Assembly (NCBI RefSeq): GCF_013364155.1
Contig: NZ_CP054916.1
Location: 3,654,501 to 3,718,500, forward strand
Direction of reading: 5' to 3'
Length of the DNA: 64,000 bases
DNA from: Streptomyces sp. NA02950
GTDB taxonomy: Bacteria > Actinomycetota > Actinomycetes > Streptomycetales > Streptomycetaceae
Below are positions 61,734 to 64,000 of this stretch, piece by piece; position 1 is the first letter of the stretch, and every line of letters starts with the position of its first letter. Under the pieces are notes generated by a model. That model had not been told where the DNA came from, searched no databases, and saw only the letters and a list, made by a program, of their open reading frames with translations. The position numbers were made by a program, and so were the translations under genes.

Positions 61734-63332
61734 TCACCGCCCGGCAGCGGTCTGGCTGGCCCTCCATTCAGGAGCCTCGGGCGTGTCCTGGAACTCCAGG
61801 AGGTGCTGCCCGGCGAGCCGCTGCAGGGCGGCGCGTACGTCTGCCGGTGTGACGTAGAAGAACTCCCGGCGTAGGTTCACCCGGTTGACGCGGCGGGACT
61901 CGAACTCCTGGTGCAGGCGGCGTTCCAGGCCGACGGCGTCCTCACTGAAGATCAGGGCGTGTACGTCGAAGCGGAAGGGGACGGACGCGTCCCCGAGTTC
62001 GATGACGCGGTCCATGGGATCGAGGCGCCGGGTCATACCGATCTTGACCATGCGTTCGCCGAACGCTCCGACGTTGGAGATGACGTAGACGTATCCGGCC
62101 CGGATGTTGGCCTCGCGGGCCTCGACCGCCTCCAGTTCGGCGCCCAACTCGGCGAGTTTTCCTTCAAGTTCGGCGATGGCGGCCTCGTCGCCGGTGCCGG
62201 AGCGCAGGCGGCGCAGGGCGCCCTCGTAGTGGCTGCGTTCCTTCTCCAGCCGCTGCCGCTCGCGCTCGATCTCGCGCTGCAGGCGCTCCTCCTCGCGCTG
62301 CTGGGCTCGTAGCTCTCGCTGCTCCTCCCGCTCGGTCTCCTTCCTCACCAGGTAGTCCGCCGTCAGCTCCAACTCCTGGACCCGCAGCTGGTGGTAGTCA
62401 TCGCCGATGCGGATCTGCATGGTGGCGCCGAGCCGGGCGATCGACTCCCGCGTCTTGCCGAGCCGGTCGATCAGCGAGTCGAGCCGGTGCGGCTTCATGC
62501 CGCGCACTGCGTTGTCCGCCTCGGCGTTGTACGCGCGCAGCATCAGCTTGGAGAAGTCACGGACCATCTTGCGGCCCTTGGCAGCTGAGCCGTCCACCAT
62601 CCAGTACTGGTTCCCGAGCACTGCCCGATCGTCCCTCGCCAACTGCTTATAGCGGGCCTTGAGACTGTCGAGCCGGTCCTTGTAGGCGAGCGCGTCGGCG
62701 AGCGGATGGCGGTACTCGTAAATGCCGGCCTCTTGCAGCATCCGCGTCTCATCGGTGAGCACCAGATCCCGGCGCGCGGCCGTGAGGCGCTGTTCGGCCT
62801 CCGCCATCTGGCGAGCCATGTCGTCGGCTTGGCGGCGCACGTCAACCAGGGACTGCGCGGCGCTCTCGGCGGCGTGCTCTATCTTCTCGTCGAGCAGAGC
62901 GTCGATCCGTCCGATCTCTTGGAGCTTCTCCTCATGCGCGCGGCGCAGTCGCTGCTGCTCGGCGGCTATCTGAGCGCTGTCGGCTCCGATGAGACGACTC
63001 AATTGCTCCGTCAGGTGACGGTTGTCTTCCTGTAGTCCGCGTACCTGTGTCTCCATCAGCGCCAGCTCGCCCGCCAGACGCGCCGCCTCGGACTCCGCTT
63101 GCCTACGGCGCCGGCCGAACAGACCCCCACCTGTGGCCGGGACCGTGGCCTGGGGACCGTAGGGGGACTGCTGAGGAACGGGTGCGCTCGGCTGCGGCAC
63201 GGCCCCTTCCGGGATCCAGATCTGCCAGCCTGGGGGTGTGGGCCATGCGGGATCCGGTTCCCAGCCCGGTGGCGGGCTCCACCCCTCCGGCGGGGCGGGC
63301 CAGGTGGGCGGCGGGTTGAACCGGTAGGTCAT
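61734..63332 (-). CDS. DUF4041/T5orf172 coiled-coil protein
   Basis: 532 residues. The N-terminus is proline/tryptophan-rich (PPPTWPAPPEGWSPPPGWEP). Residues 90-190 and 310-400 are coiled coils around the DUF4041 domain (IYEYRHPLADALAYKDRLDSLKARYKQLARDDRAV). Residues 410-510 (AGYVYVISNVGAFGERMVKIGMTRRLDPMDRVIELGDASVPFRFDVHALIFSEDAVGLERRLHQEF) are a T5orf172/MUG113 GIY-YIG-like domain. ATG 63332 has AGGAG upstream. Related proteins are found in phages and Streptomyces chromosomes; a nuclease or DNA-binding role is likely but unproven. Confidence 0.85.
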   Translation of the reverse strand: MTYRFNPPPTWPAPPEGWSPPPGWEPDPAWPTPPGWQIWIPEGAVPQPSAPVPQQSPYGPQATVPATGGGLFGRRRRQAESEAARLAGELALMETQVRGLQEDNRHLTEQLSRLIGADSAQIAAEQQRLRRAHEEKLQEIGRIDALLDEKIEHAAESAAQSLVDVRRQADDMARQMAEAEQRLTAARRDLVLTDETRMLQEAGIYEYRHPLADALAYKDRLDSLKARYKQLARDDRAVLGNQYWMVDGSAAKGRKMVRDFSKLMLRAYNAEADNAVRGMKPHRLDSLIDRLGKTRESIARLGATMQIRIGDDYHQLRVQELELTADYLVRKETEREEQRELRAQQREEERLQREIERERQRLEKERSHYEGALRRLRSGTGDEAAIAELEGKLAELGAELEAVEAREANIRAGYVYVISNVGAFGERMVKIGMTRRLDPMDRVIELGDASVPFRFDVHALIFSEDAVGLERRLHQEFESRRVNRVNLRREFFYVTPADVRAALQRLAGQHLLEFQDTPEAPEWRASQTAAGR

Positions 63333-63634
63333 GGGGCAACGACTCCTGTCGCGAGGGCGAGAGACGGCCGGCGTAACCCCGATGCCGTCCGGCAGCCAGC
63401 GGGCCGAGTCGAACGTACTCGGCCTTGTAGACCTTCGTCTTGCCATCTCCTGTTTTTGGCCCTCCTGGCAGCAGATCCGACGAGGTGGGTGAGCCGCAGG
63501 GAGCCGTTAGACTCCGGCCGCTGTCAGGACGGCCCTCCGCCGGTAGCGAAGTGCCCTTCGTCCTCGAGGGACCGGTCCGGTGCCCCCGGGCACGGCCGAC
63601 CGCCCCTGACGCACCGGGTGAAGGTGAAGCGAAG

Positions 63635-63799
63635 GTGGCCACCCCTCTGTCCGCGGACAAGTTCCTGTCCGTTGTCAAGAACGCACGACTTGGCATTGTC
63701 GAACACGGATCCTGGCGCACCCACAACCGCGACCAGCACGGCAACTGGGGCCCCGTGAACGGGGTGATGATCCACCACACGGGCGCGTACTCCTCCGCG
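63635..63799 (+). pseudogene. N-acetylmuramoyl-L-alanine amidase fragment
   Basis: GTG 63635 begins VATPLSADKFLSVVKNARLG then IVEHGSWRTHNRDQHGNWGP then VNGVMIHHTGAYSS. This is the start of an Amidase_2/PGRP fold with the zinc-ligand VMIHHT. After about 63799 the expected sequence is lost. A different frame then reads VLRLPLATPRARDLWHEVAP then LQSARNGFSTHEAG to the window end, which looks like part of another gene. So the amidase is truncated or fused by rearrangement. The 302 bases before it hold nothing recognisable. Confidence 0.55.
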
Positions 63800-64000
63800 T
63801 CTTGCGCCTCCCCCTGGCCACGCCGCGCGCCCGCGACCTGTGGCACGAGGTCGCCCCCCTGCAGTCGGCCCGGAACGGATTCAGCACACATGAGGCCGGG
63901 AAACCCTGGGAACCTGCAAGAACCACCGAGACATGTTTCTCCAGGTCAAACGCGGTCATGGTGGAGTTTCCCCAGGTCACGACCTTGATCAGAGAAAACT

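Overview
The window is high-GC actinomycete DNA and almost certainly Streptomyces. GTG and TTG starts with GGAGG-type ribosome sites are common, many genes overlap as GTGA or TGATG, and the mobile-element repertoire (RepSA/TraB/Spd integrative conjugative element, IS110, IS630, IS701, IS1380) is typical of that genus. Most of the window is accessory DNA.

Layout. 1-5.8 kb holds an M3-type metallopeptidase (5' end off the window) convergent with an M1 aminopeptidase, then an ArsR-type repressor and a CobW-family GTPase metallochaperone. 5.8-16 kb is an arsenic island: an MIP channel, a broken thioredoxin reductase, two arsenate reductases and a divergent arsR-acr3 pair; after a TnsA-like remnant and a two-gene HEPN module comes a second arsenic unit (ArsN1-like acetyltransferase, ArsR, Cys-tailed flavin monooxygenase) with a strong duplicated operator. 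16-21.9 kb carries small regulators and hypotheticals, then a catalytically dead tyrosine recombinase overlapping a DDE-like protein.

From 22.0 to 61.4 kb two integrative elements sit in tandem in the 3' half of a tRNA-Arg(CCT) gene. The 44-bp attachment core occurs three times (22033, 33921, 61372). Element 1 (about 11.9 kb) is a pSAM2-like AICE: int, xis, repSA, spd genes, traB, an SCO3933-family protein, an XRE regulator and a GntR-NUDIX fusion that looks like KorSA joined to Pif. An IS110 transposase sits upstream of its replication genes. Element 2 (about 27.5 kb) has MobC, a relaxase and a likely oriT but no translocase, so it looks mobilizable; it may borrow TraB or another conjugation system. 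Its cargo includes an ATP-grasp RiPP (graspetide) cluster with an aspartimide-type methyltransferase, a CBASS-like SLATT/CD-NTase pair, a DUF3631 ATPase gene containing an iteron-like array, and a chimeric DnaA-like protein.

Element 2 is itself broken by insertions. A 4.57-kb element (34670-39236) with a tightly coupled four-gene operon (tyrosine recombinase, small HTH protein, zinc-ribbon dead recombinase, nucleotidyltransferase) lies precisely inside the C-terminal codons of the element-2 integrase; joining the flanks restores a canonical integrase end. This is my best candidate for an undescribed mobile system. Two identical inverted IS701 copies around an IS630 interrupt the 3' end of the DnaA-like gene, and an IS1380 precedes a truncated membrane-protein gene. 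Right of the last attachment site (61.4-64 kb) are a DUF4041/T5orf172 coiled-coil protein and an amidase fragment.
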